Source: a virus
Virus record (IMG/VR): IMGVR_UViG_3300037485_000555
Span: 1 to 22,817 of that record
Length of the DNA stretch: 22,817 nucleotides
Strand: one strand, 5' to 3'
The notes below the pieces were generated by a model. The model was not told where the DNA came from. It made no database searches and was given only the letters and a program-made list of their open reading frames with translations. A program made the position numbers and the translations under genes. Shown piece after piece: positions 22,743-22,817 of the stretch (position 1 is the stretch's first letter; every line of letters starts with the position of its first letter).

Positions 22743-22799
22743 TTAACCGTGCGGTAAGAAAAAATAGGATTCCGAGCTGACTTTTTCAAAATTTAACCG
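22743..22799 (-). promoter_or_regulatory. Repeated TTAACCG sites upstream of the promoter, possible operators
   Basis: TTAACCG occurs at 22743-22749 and again at 22793-22799 on the plus strand, exactly 50 bases apart, close to five helical turns. The first lies in an imperfect palindrome (TTAACCGTGCGGTAA). Both sit upstream of the -35 element, where an activator could bind. A run of A/T lies beside each copy. The rest of the leader to the window end holds no gene I can support. Confidence 0.35.
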
Positions 22800-22817
22800 C
22801 GACAAATGGAAAAGGTG

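Overview
The window is the packaging, head and short-tail/adsorption part of a tailed bacteriophage genome (Caudoviricetes). Every gene I can support lies on the minus strand, so transcription runs from the right end of the window to the left. Genes are packed tightly, with many ATGA and TAATG stop/start overlaps and strong AGGAGG-type ribosome binding sites, which suggests one long translationally coupled late operon. Base composition is moderately AT-rich. I see no tRNA, rRNA, integrase, CRISPR array or insertion sequence. The protein types recall uncultured environmental phages rather than a well-known model phage, and the host cannot be named from this sequence.

Right end (about 22.82 to 18.1 kb): an AT-rich leader with a promoter-like site followed at once by a factor-independent terminator hairpin. 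Then come a small terminase with a helix-turn-helix, a large terminase (Walker A/B ATPase plus nuclease) whose start lies deep inside the small-terminase gene, the portal, a small coiled-coil protein, and a protein with a zinc-protease HExxH motif in the place where a prohead protease is often found.

Head region (about 18.07 to 13.4 kb): a scaffold-like protein, a zinc-ribbon protein, an unrecognised structural protein, a Mu gpT-like HK97-fold major capsid protein, a LAGLIDADG homing endonuclease with its own promoter-like sequence, a beta-helix-like protein and a small beta protein. Strong RNA hairpins lie in three intergenic spacers here.

Adsorption and accessory region (about 13.4 to 4.9 kb): a carbohydrate-binding/LamG-like protein, a small lipoprotein with a transglutaminase-like Cys/His pattern, a second copy of the small beta protein, a VEVP-repeat (alveolin-like) protein, a fibre with a YadA-like beta-roll, a candidate holin-like membrane protein, paired zinc-ribbon proteins, a second fibre, and several small proteins, one of which lacks a normal start codon. 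Several genes here are duplicated: two beta proteins, two zinc ribbons and two copies of a 68/69-residue protein, each next to a fibre.

Left end (4.7 kb to 1): a head-to-tail adaptor-like protein and a 1339-residue multidomain protein with beta-propeller-like and carbohydrate-binding-like parts, probably a tail hub, stopper or nozzle. The window contains no tape measure, tail-tube or sheath gene. With the adaptor and portal types this suggests a podovirus-like short tail, though genes beyond the window could change that. The Mu-like capsid beside a P22-like portal/adaptor set indicates a mosaic genome.
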